60,000 nucleotides of DNA from Owenia fusiformis. Taxonomy: Eukaryota; Annelida; Polychaeta; Sabellida; Oweniidae. The stretch is taken from assembly GCA_903813345.2 (NCBI GenBank), contig CAIIXF020000006.1, forward strand, positions 13,026,348-13,086,347, read 5' to 3'. Of the stretch, positions 18,501 to 29,400 are shown one piece after another. Position 1 is the first letter of the stretch, and each line of letters begins with the position of its first letter. The translations under genes and the position numbers were made by a program. The notes under the pieces are model-generated. The model worked only from the letters and a program-made list of their open reading frames with translations, was not told the origin of the DNA and searched no databases.

Positions 18501-18922
18501 CATCTACAAAGTATATCTAATAGCTATTTTCAATTCAAATGTTGAAACTTGCCTGGTTACGATTATACGGGAAATCAACACGGAACGATAGTTGTACACC
18601 TTCCTGGCTTACCTCTGAAGCCTGTACCCTGTAATCTCTTTATATAGGTTAGCGAGAGCGCTGCGCCTGCGCAGTTTTAAATTTTGGCGCACACTTTAAG
18701 CCATTTCAGACGAGACTGTAGTAGCGACTTGCTATCAAAGGTCATTATACAATAAAAACAATGCATGACAGATAAAGATTGACCTACTGAGATTGTACTT
18801 TACTGAAAATACTTGCTAAAGTTGTAGCCCTGTGTGGATGCTACCCCGGCTGAAGGTGCTGGCTTTGCAGAGGTAGACATGGCCCGCAGGCCTACTCGTG
18901 CTATTTGGCTCAGTTTCATCTT
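12454..18922 (-). CDS. ACADM: Medium-chain acyl-CoA dehydrogenase, mitochondrial; complete ten-exon gene
   Basis: A flavoenzyme of mitochondrial beta-oxidation that makes trans-2-enoyl-CoA from C4-C12 acyl-CoA and passes electrons to ETF. Coding exons in transcript order: 18919-18817, 17744-17647, 17214-17145, 16895-16795, 16495-16415, 16235-15996, 15560-15489, 15176-15012, 13298-13050, 12537-12454. They sum to 1263 nt, or 420 aa, as expected for the family. Residues 1-30 form an Arg/Ser/Ala-rich mitochondrial targeting sequence ([20 protein letters not shown]). Acyl-CoA dehydrogenase signatures are present: [11 protein letters not shown] and [20 protein letters not shown]. The catalytic-base Glu sits in [10 protein letters not shown]. 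The start was chosen because it follows an acceptor (TTTGTTTCAG) directly and opens the targeting peptide; an in-frame upstream Met at 18988 would lie in the presumed 5' UTR intron. Intron 1 appears to be GC-AG. Confidence 0.96.
13050..13298 (-). CDS. ACADM: ACADM exon 9
   Basis: 83 codons from [14 protein letters not shown] to LMRDAKIYQ. It includes [16 protein letters not shown], the second family signature. Donor GTTTGT. Confidence 0.95.
13299..15011 (-). other. ACADM intron with tRNA-like repeat
   Basis: 1.7 kb intron. Apart from the tRNA-derived segment at 14433-14527 it is AT-rich with no open frame of coding character. Confidence 0.7.
14433..14527 (-). repeat. tRNA-derived SINE or pseudo-tRNA
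   Basis: On the minus strand, TGGCGCAGTAGGTAGCGC resembles an RNA polymerase III A box and GGGGTTCGATTCCTGG matches a B box / T-psi-C arm. The anticodon region is replaced by unrelated AT-rich sequence and the segment GCGCAGTAGGTA is duplicated in tandem. It therefore cannot fold as a working tRNA. Confidence 0.65.
15012..15176 (-). CDS. ACADM: ACADM exon 8
   Basis: 55 codons from [20 protein letters not shown] to TMGKYICE. It includes the [15 protein letters not shown] helix of the C-terminal domain. Confidence 0.94.
15489..15560 (-). CDS. ACADM: ACADM exon 7
   Basis: 24 codons, [20 protein letters not shown] to VPAE; phase 0 at both ends; donor GTATGT. Confidence 0.94.
15996..16235 (-). 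CDS. ACADM: ACADM exon 6 (FAD/substrate beta domain)
   Basis: 80 codons beginning [18 protein letters not shown], the acyl-CoA dehydrogenase signature. It continues [17 protein letters not shown], which contacts flavin and substrate in the family. Ends ...TKGRK before GTGAGA. Confidence 0.96.
16415..16495 (-). CDS. ACADM: ACADM exon 5
   Basis: Encodes [20 protein letters not shown] through LEERLMC; 27 codons, phase 0 at both ends. Confidence 0.93.
16795..16895 (-). CDS. ACADM: ACADM exon 4
   Basis: Encodes [20 protein letters not shown] through IEANTLG. The donor GTAGGT at 16794 was chosen over GTGTAG two bases earlier because only it keeps the next exon in frame. Confidence 0.92.
17145..17214 (-). 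CDS. ACADM: ACADM exon 3
   Basis: Encodes [24 protein letters not shown]-terminal alpha domain; phases 0 to 1. Acceptor CTTATTTCAG, donor GTAATT. Confidence 0.93.
17349..17414. repeat. 66-bp near-perfect hairpin in ACADM intron
   Basis: Two 27-bp arms (ATATTCATTTTGTGCCTTAT... and its inverse, one mismatch) surround a 12-base loop. It may be a very short MITE. No clear target duplication was seen. Confidence 0.75.
17647..17744 (-). CDS. ACADM: ACADM exon 2
   Basis: It starts after TGTATTTCCAG and ends before GTAATT. It encodes (T)[19 protein letters not shown] to HDKTGE, matching the N-terminal helical domain. Confidence 0.93.
18040..18200 (-). repeat. tRNA-derived SINE-like segment in ACADM intron 1
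   Basis: On the minus strand, TAGCTTAATCGGTAGAGC fits the tRNA A box and GGGTACGGTCCCCG a degenerate B box; non-tRNA sequence follows. Base composition is clearly more GC-rich than the surrounding intron, as expected for an inserted Pol III-derived repeat. Confidence 0.5.
18662..18673. promoter_or_regulatory. Possible NRF-1 site
   Basis: TGCGCCTGCGCA within a short GC-rich island (about 18650-18695) resembles the NRF-1 palindrome typical of nuclear genes for mitochondrial proteins. It lies inside ACADM intron 1 rather than upstream of the coding start, so an internal promoter or enhancer would be implied. Motif-only evidence. Confidence 0.35.
18696..18750. repeat. Duplicated segment, copy 1, with AGGTCA motif
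   Basis: About 55 bp from TTAAGCC to TCAAAGGTCATTATACA, repeated with some 80% identity at 19343-19397. TCAAAGGTCA (18735-18744) has the form of an extended nuclear-receptor half-site (HNF4/PPAR/ERR type). Known ACADM promoters use such elements; here this is inference. Confidence 0.55.
18817..18922 (-). CDS. ACADM: ACADM exon with start codon and mitochondrial targeting peptide
   Basis: The ATG is at 18919, three bases after the acceptor TTTGTTTCAG, so a non-coding 5' exon is likely upstream. It encodes 34 residues ending GYNF plus one base. The only exit that restores the family sequence ...[11 protein letters not shown] uses the donor GCAAGTAT, a GC-type donor. Confidence 0.75.
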
Positions 18923-19342
18923 CTGAAACAAATCATTAGATCTTCTCAATTTAGGTTTTGTACAAACACTTTGAAATTTTAGCAACATTTCAGTCCTATT
19001 TTAGACTGACATGTTTGTTTTATTAACATTTAATGTGATTGTGTGATCCTACTGTGAAAATGTGACTGAAAAATAGCTAAAAGTAGGAGCTAGGGGGGTA
19101 AGACACATCGTCAGAAAAAATTTCAAGTTATCACACCCCTATTTGTTTATTGGCTAATTCAAATCGGATGCGGTAAAAAACCGAACCAATCTGCGAACGT
19201 TCCAGGTATTACTTTCGCCCTTGGTTGAATTGACTGGAGGTCAAAACAGAACTCTGTTATCTTTGTTCAAAAAATGTCTAAAAATGATGCAAAATGTTTT
19301 GTCACTTCCTGTTTTGTCATTTCCTGTTAAGTATCATGGCAC

Positions 19343-19397
19343 CTTAAGCCACTACACCTGGACTGTAGTAGCAACTTACTATCAAAGGTCGTTACAC
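19343..19397. repeat. Duplicated segment, copy 2
   Basis: Second copy of the 18696-18750 segment, about 650 bp away, lying 5' of ACADM and 5' of the divergent SLC44 gene. It shares GACTGTAGTAGCNACTTNCT and TCAAAGGTC. It could be part of the ACADM promoter. Confidence 0.5.
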
Positions 19398-19733
19398 TAT
19401 ATATAATACACCATATGAAAAGTGTAACTGTAAATAGCTCTCAGAGTCACTCAGTCAGTGAAGATAAGAACACCGGTGATCCACGCAATTACGCTGGTTA
19501 TGAAGGTACGATTAAGTTACGTAAACGGAATCGGTTAGAATTAGAAATGCAGTAAACATGTACAATTTTTGAGACATACGATACTGATAGTGATACATGC
19601 TTGTTATCTGTTATAAAAATGTCATGTGAATTTTGCCTACAACGTGTGGAATAAGGAAAAAGAAAAACCTTCGAGGTTCCAACATTTTGTTAATCGAGCA
19701 GATCACCAGTGAAGAAATAAGATAGTGAAGCTG

Positions 19734-19818
19734 TAGCCTTGAAGAAGGCTTTAGCATTTGTTGATTTTTAAATCCAAATTTTAAAAATCAACAAATGCTA
19801 AAGCCTTCTTCAAGGCTA
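19734..19818. mobile_element. 85-bp palindromic MITE with 9-bp target duplication
   Basis: Perfect 38-bp inverted repeats starting TAGCCTTGAAGAAGGCTTTA flank a 9-base loop. The 9-bp direct repeat GTGAAGCTG borders both sides (19725-19733 and 19819-19827). The TAGCCTTG end and 9-bp duplication are shared with the element at 59306-59431. A 9-bp duplication suggests a Mutator-like (MULE) source. Confidence 0.85.
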
Positions 19819-20408
19819 GTGAAGCTGGGAAGTGAAGTTTATCATTTGAATACACGATTGACTGGAGGTTTTTTAAAGTTACACAATAAAAAATTTATAT
19901 TCAATTATTGCACGAATGGCATTCACGTAGAACTTCAAATCACATTGACCTGATACACAATAAAAAATCTTAATAGATACATATATGCCCGTGACAATTA
20001 TGATATGAGACTATTAGATATAAGCAGTTTTTGTGAGAAAAACAAAAGTTTACCCCTCGGATCACAGCTTCCGGTTAAAGTAAGGGCGTCTCTGCGGTAG
20101 ATCTTTTGGCGAAATATAATTCAAACGTATATGACAATAGTCAATTGCTTCAAAGTAAAGATATGACCTATTTATATTAAAAATAGTATGTTTGCTTCTC
20201 TTTATTGCGTATCATACTTAGGATTGATAAAACAAAAGTTATCGCCAGATTTGTACCGCAAGGTCGTCACGACTCATGAAAATGACGTCAGAGTTGACCT
20301 AGTGACCAATCGTTTCCCAGATATTTGTCACGTGACTACAAGATTACAAACAAGAAATAGAAAAATTAGAAATTATTCTCCAACGTTTCACTGGATAACT
20401 AGATAAAT

Positions 20409-20484
20409 ATGGGGAAAAAGGTAGAAGATTCGGATCCTAAAGATAATGAAGAGTCCAACGAAAAACAAGACACAAAGAAATATG
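20409..20484 (+). CDS. SLC44A2-like: SLC44-like first exon 1a
   Basis: ATG at 20409, 25 codons, a very acidic/basic hydrophilic tail ([20 protein letters not shown]), phase 1 donor GTAAGC. It lies some 100 bp after CRE-like and E-box motifs, so a promoter is near. It encodes the cytosolic N-terminus. Confidence 0.85.
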
Positions 20485-23400
20485 GTAAGCTATCTCACTT
20501 TATTGTAGAAAATTACTAAACAGTATGAAGAAAACTGAAAGAAAATGACAACTTTTCAACCACCTGTTCAGCTCAGGTGTGATGAATTTTAAATTGAGTA
20601 TAATCAGAGTGAGTATGTTGCAGAAATCAAGTTATGCTTTTAGAATTTTCTATTAAGAATAATATATGGTTACTACAATTCTGATATATAGTTTTGGCTG
20701 GACCTAAACTCTCCAACTAAACCGCTAGCCTATGCCCTATGAACTTGCTGCGCAAGCCAAGGCAGCAAGAGCTGAAGAGACTGAGAGTATGAAATTCAAC
20801 AAATCCAAGCGTAGCTCTTTTATATTCTAATGTAGAATGAAGTGAATAAGCTGCTTCAATAGACGGTTATGAGGAACAGCTTTTGTGTAATGACAAATAC
20901 GTTTTATCATCGGTTAGAAGTGGGTCAGTTGCTTAGCTACCGATCCTTGTATCAGATAGTTAAGAGTCAAGTCAGTTGCTCAATTGTTTCAGAACAAGAA
21001 TATGATTGGAGTCAACCCTAACATCTGAGACTTTTAGGGATGATCATGTTTCTGGAGAAGAAAATCATGTTCTTTACTTAGAAGTCGTGTCAAGTAGGCA
21101 ATCAAAGTTAGCATGTACATATACCATATTGACATAAAACAATCATAATGTCACGATTCGTAGAGTGTTTTATACTTTACACACATGTAGCTGACATATT
21201 GAAAAACAACCATCTCAGTCAGGTAGCTTAAAGCTATTGTGTTTTGCAATTTGAGTGATTTGTTGTTTTGAAAACTGACTTCAATATAAAAATAATCAAT
21301 GACATCATGATAAGATTAATTAACACATGACTTATTTTAATCAATTTTTCCCTTTTCTATCGAATAGATTTGATTTTTATAAATTTCCAGAATTTATCTT
21401 GCATTGTTTATAAGTCATCATGTGCACATGTATTTGCCAGTATAGTACTTCAGACTCAATTTAGAATAACATAATTTTAATATCTATTGTCACTTACACC
21501 ATCTTATTATTTGCTGAGAGTGTTAAATAGTAATTATTATTGAGACACAGTTGCTCGATTGATCATATTAGATATTATGTCCTTGGATACACTTTCTTAT
21601 TATCTCCTATTATCATCATTTTTATAAATATAGAGATAACCTGATGTGATCTTTCATATCTCTCAATTACAATTCTAGATTTTATACACTCGTAAACTTG
21701 ATTTTCAAAACAAAACCTTTAATAGTTTAATTTGTTTCAAAGCAGCAGATGTCACTACTATTAAAAAATCAAAGCTCATTTAATAGTAGTTTGATATAAT
21801 AGACCTCGTAAAATAGAATAGTCACACAGTGCAATAGTTATATGTTATGATTAATAAGATATCAAATGTCTGGTGTTACTATAGCAGGATTCTCATAATT
21901 ATGTTTCTTAGAAATCTGATCACTTACTAATGGTTTCATTATCTTATTTTACTGAGCTGACTTAAAGAAAGCCTTTGCTATAGTATATGCAGGGTACCTG
22001 TAATTGTAATTTTGTATAAGTTGTCTCTGCTATCTTAAATTTTCAAGTTACATTTTTAAGTTTTGTCAATCATTTTAAGTTTTAATCATTCATGATTCCT
22101 AAAATTGTTTACAAATATACATCTAATAAAGCAATGGAATGATGACAGGGATATTCTTCGAATTTTGCTTAAATAGCTTCCTTGTTCAGCTGAATATTAA
22201 ATCCGGCTGACAGTGCACCTATATGTATTTGTTAAACTAACAAGGCTACTTATAGATTCATAAGATAATGTTAAGGTGAACCTGTAGTAGTGTATATTTT
22301 TGCTCTTCATTGTAAATACCAAGAAACAGATATGTACGTGTACTGCATATAATTGCATTGTAGTTATATATAGTATATTAGCTGTTATGCTAATAATAAA
22401 AATTTCCATGTCATGTCACAGCAGAGTGAACAAGCAAACCTAGAAAAATGTATAATTTAAGCAGAAATGAGATTAGTCATTTAAGAAAATTTAAAACATT
22501 GCATATTTATCTGTAAAAAAGTTGAAGTGCTAAATTAAATAGAGAGTCGTGATTTACCTGTCTATGATTCAGTCGAAGTGTTAAAATAAATAAAACTTTT
22601 GTTTCAAGGTGAATTTTTATATCTATATTTTATCAATTTTCAGTCCTCATCTTGTATCAGATTGCTGGTAGATTTTCGCTGGTATGATTGGCTACTATAG
22701 ATTTAACGTCACAAGTTTTTTGTTGAACTTGATTAGTTTGTACTCTGTCATTAATGATGATTGAAAGATAAAAAAATGAGTTGTCCTTGAATGCACATGT
22801 TGTGTTACGAAATTGTAAAAAGTTTAAAATAATAAAGTTTATAAACCAATCTCTTTGACAACTTTTCACTTCCTGCCTCTCCTTATTTTCTAATTAGTGA
22901 ATGTAATAGAATGTTTTTTACATGTCTATTTACATGTATTCGAAACATATAAAAGTTTTTACTATTGTACTATACTGCAGGTCAATGACATATCACTGAC
23001 CATTGACCATTGGCCAGCTGTATAAAACAGAATATTTTTATATCATTGTAATTAGATATTAGAAGATTTAAACCTTTTATTTTTGAAAAACAGCTGAAAA
23101 TATAAAAATAACAGAATCTAAAAAGCCTTGACTCTAAAATACTCTATTTTTATTCCGTGTAGCATGCAATTTGCAATATTAATACCCTTCTGTTAAATAT
23201 ATTTCTTTCTTGAAAATTTCAAGGTTTGTAAAAGTTTTTCAACTAATATATGAAAGAATGTTTTATAAGATTATAAATAGGAACTGAGCCTAGCTTTTCA
23301 AGTGCAAATATATTTTTGTGACAAAAATAACTTGACTTCTATGTTGTTTTGAACATTTTTCTGATTTCTATAAATAATTAAGATCCACAAAGCCAGCTAT

Positions 23401-26400
23401 TGGATATAACTTATACTCTTAGGATTCTATCAAAGGCCTCAAACCAAATTGATATTTATTATCAATGTTTAGCTAATCTTGCTGAGAATGGAGGATGGGT
23501 ACAGATGTCAATATTTCAAAAGTTCATACCATTTATCATCACGTAATGGCAACCAGTAAACAAAACAGTTGAGATATTGGCACCCATTCAGTTTTACAAT
23601 CAAGATTATGGCCCCTTTTTAATTTTTCAGGAAAAGGGTGTGATATATTGGTGAACTGACCCCTGGTCAATTATGGTTACCTTGTCACAATGTGCTAAAA
23701 TCTCGTACTACACTGACCACTACAGATTCATTGATAATGTCTGTGCATGTGGTACTATCAAGTGGAATTTTTATAAGGTCAGATCAGGTATTTCACAACT
23801 ATAAAGTTGAACTATTATCAGTTAAAGCACTAAATTCACATAGCTTTTTGACATGTTGAACCCCCTGCCCAAGAAAATATTATAATTTGCGAAAACATGA
23901 TAACGACGAAAATAGGAACTGTTAGTACCAGTGAGTTAATATCTATTGAAATATTATCAAATCATAATTTTAAACAGCAATTTTTATGGTGATATAAAAA
24001 GACACAATTCTTGCCCTATTTCAGTAACCAGGTCAAATAATAATATCTTTTCTCGGAAGAAAGGAAGCAGATTCTGATTTTCTACCTTCCCATGTTCTTG
24101 TTGAACTTTGTCAAACTTAAAGATAAAAAGGTAATTTTAGAAACCTGTTTTACAAATCAGACTCTCATTTTTTAATTGATAATCTATTATCATAAGAGAA
24201 ATAAGTTTGAATATGCATTATCTATATACATATTGAAAGTGCACAACAGTAGCAAAACGGGAACACCACCAACTTCGGCTTAAAAAACTTACATCCATCT
24301 GAAAACTCAGTCCACCAACTTGAAAATAAGATAAATCATGAAAAATTAACATATTTTATCTTCCAAATTTTCTCAGAATTTAGACAGCAAAATGTTTAAC
24401 CTTTAGAAACATTCTTTCTTTGGTTCTGTTCAATCTTCAAGTTTTTATATCTCTTTTTTTTTTTTTTTTTTTTTTTTTTTATTCTGTATAAAAAGTTGTA
24501 CAAATACAATATTGTAGAAAGAAAACATACAGTAGTTGCATATGCTATAATATCGTATTTATATATAATATTAGCCTTATTTAGCATAGTAGTTTTGATA
24601 AAAAGAGTAAGGGAAGGGGGGGGGGGGCAGGGGAAAAGGCAAGAGGGGGACTTTTTATGATTTTCTGCTCGATGGTTTGAGCTTGGTGAGGGGGTTTTTA
24701 TGTTCCCAGTGTGTATTTTACTACGTTATGAAATGTTTGAGTTTCAACCATTGGTTTTTATATCTCTTGTTATTACCGCCAAAGCCCAGAAGGCTAATTG
24801 GCAGCTGAAGCTGTCTTTTAAATAACAAAATTAAACTATTGATAAGAGTATCTTTGAGGGTATTTATACTTATAAATGACCATGAAATTGAAAATAACAC
24901 TAAACATATTTGTTGACTTCAGATCTGGTTAAAAAGTGCGCGTGACTAGTAGTTTGGTGTCAAGGAGGAGTCCATAGACAAAATAAACAAAATGTTGTTC
25001 ATTTTAGAATGATGATAAAATTAGCATTACTACCCTTGAATATCTCACTATAAGGGGGTTTGGTTTGCTTCAAATTCAAAAACAAGTTTTTCTCAATTCT
25101 CATACCTTGAGTCCAGAGTTCATATCTTATCCAGACAAGTACTTGTTGATGAAGTAAAGTTATGCTTTAAAAGTACTTTGAAATATTCACGGCAAATAAT
25201 ACAGCTGATTTTAGCCAGCGATGTTTTTGATTGCCAATGTTAGCCTCATCATAAAATAATTAAAAATCTCAGTTTAACTCCGATTCAAACTTTTCATCAG
25301 CGCCAGATTTCACATACACATCCCATTGATATCTTCAGAGGGAGAACCATTCTTCTCCACTCTCCAATTAGGTGTTTAAGAAATATATCTCTTCGTACAT
25401 GTGGTATAAGTATAAAGTCAGATATAATGAATGCCTGGATGGGATACTATTATCTGATTTATCAGAGTCCCTCTTTATTATATAAAGCTTGGAGCCCCAG
25501 AATTAAAAAGATAATGCCCAGTCAGTAACGCCAGTTTGTTACCAAAATTGCCTAGATTATGTCGGGAGAAGCAGATTTTAGTCCCTAAATTTATTATTTT
25601 GGGTGTCAGTTTTTGATATTATTTGGTAAGACTCCAATAAAATCAAAGTGGTTTATATTTTTCGTGGGGCATTTAACTCACAATGATGAAAAATGTGATA
25701 AACATTGTATATTTTGTTTTGTCATGTTTTGGGGTGTGACAATCTGTAACTACAGCAGCAGCCAGGTGAATTAACAAAGTATCATTTGTAAGATATTGAA
25801 AAATTGATCATTAACCAAATGCAGTCATTAAACTCATGATTTAATGCTTTTACCTATGTCAAAAATCTCATGGCAATCATGTATTAGATGATTATTTTCT
25901 ATTTCTCTTTTCGATTAAGATGATATATCTAATTTTCTGTCATTTTTATATAATTTGAAATGTCAAGTTTATGTTTTTTCCTTTTTTCATTGTAGATTCC
26001 ACTTTTTTAAATTGTCTTATTTGTATTTCAAAACATCTATTTGATATTTTTTTCAAGGGATTTCTCCATATGTTGTAGAGCTTAGCAGTGTTTTGGCTAC
26101 CTGCTACAACAGGGAACAATACCACCTTATCAATCAATACCTCGCTATAAACATCTTGCTGGCTTTAATATTTACACTTTTAACCATCCCACCTTTATGT
26201 ACAGTACATGTACACTTTTCTGAAAGAGAATTTAACAGAGTAAGGAATGTCTCATGTTATTGTTACTTATGTATGTCCCTATTTGTGAAGTGCTGAATCA
26301 ATATATTGATTCAGTTTGAATTAGAACAGGGTTAAGGATTATATACATAATATGATTGGTACAAATGAACTTAACATTATTTTGTGTTGAGATTTGTTTG

Positions 26401-29400
26401 GTATGACTTTGTGATTCACATGTTTTGCATTATGAATACCTTTAATATCTACCATTGTTCCATTAAATGAATCACATCAGGGTGCCAATAACACATTTCT
26501 GTCAGCAGTGAACAATATACCATATTATAATTACATGTACTTTGTGTCCCGATCTTCGAGGAGGGTCTATTATGATTTTTCAGTATTTTTGCATATCTTT
26601 TGAGATAAGCAGTGCTATCATTTGCAATGTCCTTTGTTAAGATTTTCAGTCACTTGACTTTTTTGCAAAAAACCTTCCAAAAAGTAACAGTCGCATGAAT
26701 TCACATTGTCGTACTTACAAAATGATCCACCACCTAACTTATGCACCATTGAACTCGGTAATATTGTACACGTAACTATTAATTACAGTATACACTGTAT
26801 TCCCATAGAAAACTGGGCTCATTTTCAACATTTCAAGGGAAAATTCTCTACGGAGCTTTTGTTTTTCTGACGTAATTTCTTCTAAGAAATCAGTGACTTG
26901 ATAGGTTCAGTTCATCTTATTTCGAAAGGGGTGTTATCTATTTAGAATATTTATTTTCATCTTGTCCAGTCCTATATACAACCTGCCCTTATCCTTTTCG
27001 CTTGTAAAACCGCGTAGTAATGTTGAAATTATGGAAAAGATTCTCTGAGAGTGGCGACATGTCTGCATCTCTACCATCTTGCATTTGACACCCCTCGTTT
27101 TGGGTGAGTCCAAGTAAGCCGCACATCCGGGTGATTAGAAAAGGGACATCGAGCGGCAACAAAGATACTTCTGGTCAAACTGAGTTTATGATGAAACTTA
27201 TGAAAGAATCAATAAAAAGTAAGTGGTATACATTAGGCGGATGCCAAAAATTAAACGAAATTCTTAGGTCCCAACAATTCAAAAATAATGCGTTCCATTT
27301 AAAAAATGGATCCCATGAAAATCATGTTGTCAGTCCCCTGCCAGAGGGCTCTGACCATTCCTATCATTTGTACAGCATTCAGGAGTTTCACTAGGATATT
27401 GAACAACCAACACTTAGCACAAAGTAACTGGAGAAAATATTTTAAAATGGACTTTCAACTAGAATGCTCACTGTGGTTGTAACTTCAGTTTCTAATGATA
27501 AACCCTTCTTATTCTTCAATTCTTGTTTTCAAAATGTTGCCCATTGTTCCCATTTTCCATACTCAGTCTCCTGTTTCAGGTTTCCAGTCTTCTTTATCAG
27601 CACTTTACCTTGATCATAGCATTTCATCCAAAGCCTTATAAATTATGAAAACAAGATATTGATTTACCTCTTTACCATAATGAGTTGTGTTACATTACCC
27701 TCTACCCTAGCACAAATAAGCTAGCATTCAAATGTTATCCTCTGCAGATATTCAATAAAAGTGCACTTTTGGCATTGCATTAGTACTTTGTTAGAGTTTT
27801 AACTTGCTTCTGATAAAAAAAGCTAGAATAAATGATTATTTTTAGTTGAAAGAGTGCAGATGAAAGTCTCTTTTAGAGATGTAGAGTAAAACTCTTTGTA
27901 AAGGGTACTTAGCTGTCTTTATTGATATTCATGGACTAATTGCTTGGAATTTCTTAGGTAAGGTAACTTTGACATGCTAAAGGAATATTGAAGACATGTT
28001 ATGAGCAATGTAAAATCTGTTTATATGGAACGAACACTCGCAGTACTGGCCAGAATTGTTCCTTGTAGAAAGGTGTTCCTTGCTGAGAGGGTTCTTTTAA
28101 AACCATTTCATAAACAGAGGTTTCTTTTAGAAAGCTTAAACTGTAAATACATTTGTCTTGTATATGAAAACCCTGTCATGTTATCAGTTTTAATATGAAC
28201 ATTGTATGTTTATATAATTTTTTACAATAATTTTGCCTCATAATATTTCCTTAGATTGGGCTTAGGAGAGAAATCTCTTTTAATCTCATTTAAGTAAGTT
28301 CCTTAAGGCTATGTTGCACTATTGGTGTTGTTTATATGAAATTAAGCTAAACACAAAAATGTCTGATTTTACAGTATTCAAAAGCGAATTTCTACAAAAT
28401 CCTTCAAACAAATATTTCATGTCAGTTTTATATTTGATTTTCAAGAGCACATGTTCTATTGATAAAACTGTCAAAAAGTTCAACAATACTTGTATATTTC
28501 ACTTCATGTTTGTTTTCTAAATTCAAAAATCTAATATTCCTCAAACATTTCAAGTGCATGAATCTAAAAAATGCAGTGCTCATGTGTGTTATACTTTGAC
28601 TTATTACCATCAGAGGGGTAAATCTCTTCATATAAACCCAAAGTCTTGTAATTTGTTCTAATATGGTTCACATTTTGTTCAAATAAATGGAATCTGGGGG
28701 GGCCAGGTCAGAAGATAATAGCAGGTAGTTGGAGCTATTCCTGCCAATAGATAGGACAGTATATTTGAATCAAAGGTATGGACTAAGCTAGAAATGAGGC
28801 AGGTGAAGCAATTGCAAATGGAGCAACATGAAGCAATTGCCTTTGCAAGTTGAAACTATGATTTAACATTTAGAACAGTAAAACCTATGTACAGATATAT
28901 TGAACATTTGTTCAATATACATAGACAGGTGTTCACCAGAGAGAAGTGTTTGCTAAAACAGGTTTATTATAAGTCATTTGAGTCGAGTATACCATACCTT
29001 AGATACCTAGCTATATTTACCTCACCTAGCGGTATTTGCCTTGAACCTAATTCTAGGTCCTGGCTGCACCTCTGAAATGCATCGTGAATACATTGCAAGG
29101 GAAGGTCAGGACTATTTTGTTTTGATGACATCACCATGGCTATCAAACAAACCTGTTACAACAATAGGATATATTGGTGTCTGACATTTCACTGAATCTC
29201 ATTCTTAAAACATCTCCCTTTTCAATTGATTTCATGACATTTCTTTCGAATATTTTAATGATCAGTTATACCCTCAAGCATTTCTTTATTATTTAACTTT
29301 TCCGTACTTACCTTTTTGCTTTATTCATTGCAGATAGAGTTGAGATTTCACTTTTAAAAATATTAAGTTTTATTTTATCCAAAGGATGTTTATAGCAGTT

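Larger units (their letters stand above)
18923..20408. promoter_or_regulatory. Divergent intergenic region between ACADM and SLC44
   Basis: 1.5 kb separates two start codons on opposite strands, so both promoters probably lie here. Local features are copy 2 of the AGGTCA segment, the 85-bp palindrome at 19734-19818, TGACGTCA (CRE type) near 20283 and TCACGTGA (E-box) near 20327, the latter two 80-130 bp before the SLC44 start codon. Transcription starts cannot be placed from sequence. Confidence 0.5.

Noticed and set aside
18800-18988. ACADM start at the upstream Met (18988)
   Set aside because: A strong acceptor (TTTGTTTCAG) lies between it and the targeting peptide; starting at 18919 gives a normal mitochondrial presequence and a 420-aa protein.
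24452-24480. Poly-T run as retrotransposon tail
   Set aside because: No associated Pol III boxes, reverse-transcriptase fragment or target duplication was seen, so it is treated as a simple homopolymer.
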